Positions 5,083 to 5,194 of a stretch of 5,194 nucleotides of DNA are shown in pieces. The translations under genes were made by a program, and so were the position numbers. The number at the start of each line of letters is the position of its first letter. Position 1 is the stretch's first letter. The notes under the pieces are model-generated. The model made no database searches. It saw nothing but the letters and a program-made list of their open reading frames with translations, and was not told the DNA's origin. The DNA is from G963664225 sp964538065. GTDB taxonomy: Bacteria > Verrucomicrobiota > Verrucomicrobiia > Limisphaerales > UBA1319. The stretch is from positions 1-5,194 of the forward strand of contig CAZIDG010000182.1 of the NCBI GenBank assembly GCA_964538065.1, written 5' to 3'.

Positions 5083-5194
5083 AGATGGCCCAATGGGTTT
5101 CAGACAGATACCGCTATGTATATGAAAACACCATCCCCATGGCCGGAATAACGTCCAAACCCCGCGCATAAGATTCTATGTCTCGCTGGCCCCC
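5083..5194. other. Non-coding tail of the window
   Basis: No gene is supported here. The AT-rich patch CGCTATGTATATGAAAACA (about 5112-5130) looks promoter-like: TATGAA (5121-5126) could be a -10 box, 17 bases after a poor TTTCAG (5098-5103). If real it would drive a rightward gene beyond the window. An ATG at 5178 opens a frame that runs off the edge after five codons (MSRWP) with no Shine-Dalgarno, so it cannot be called as a start. Confidence 0.3.

Noticed and set aside
5089..5100. CCC-AAT-GGG followed by TTT as an intrinsic terminator
   Set aside because: The stem is only 3 bp with a 3-base loop and a very short T-run.
4853..5169. Open frames on the - strand across the end of the operon and the intergenic repeat
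   Set aside because: The translation contains FCAFCAPLRL, a known artefact of reading CGCAAAG-type repeats backwards; no domain and no ribosome-binding site.

Overview
The window is high-GC (roughly 60 to 65 percent by eye), densely coding bacterial chromosome. Taxonomy is inferred from protein style. The RecN wording (SSGELARVMLAL signature), a TIGR03790-family protein, and a PhnP-like metallo-hydrolase beside a small [2Fe-2S] thioredoxin-like protein suggest Verrucomicrobiota or a close PVC relative. This is a moderate-confidence guess with no rRNA or marker gene to confirm it. No phage, transposase, CRISPR array, tRNA or rRNA is visible.

Layout. Left: ndk (nucleoside diphosphate kinase, + strand, 56-499) converges on recN (DNA double-strand-break repair ATPase, - strand, 525-2210). 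Their stops are 25 bases apart, and a perfect 7-bp hairpin lies across the junction and includes the recN stop codon. Middle: recN is divergent from a three-gene rightward cluster, with only 61 bases between the starts. That gap holds weak candidate -10 boxes for both directions and an imperfect inverted repeat. The cluster is a 113-aa [2Fe-2S] ferredoxin-like protein (2272-2613), a 266-aa PhnP-type metallo-beta-lactamase-fold hydrolase (2623-3423, 9-base gap) and a 519-aa secreted TIGR03790-family protein with a C-terminal TPR-like segment (3420-4979, ATGA overlap). Right: about 215 bases without a convincing gene. They hold a weak hairpin, a G8 run and a short degenerate 'CGCAAAG'-type repeat flanked by an 8-base direct repeat.

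How the genes work together. ndk and recN are housekeeping genes (nucleotide balance; recombinational repair) with no sign of co-regulation, since they face each other. The three rightward genes are packed tightly enough to be one transcript, but no known pathway joins a ferredoxin, a PhnP-like hydrolase and a TIGR03790 protein. That cluster is the most interesting part of the window. Each member carries a visible departure from, or gap in, family knowledge: odd cysteine spacing in the ferredoxin, loss of the structural-zinc cysteines in the hydrolase, and an uncharacterised exported protein whose layout recalls gingipain/caspase-like folds without an obvious catalytic cysteine. I do not see strong evidence of a wholly new system.
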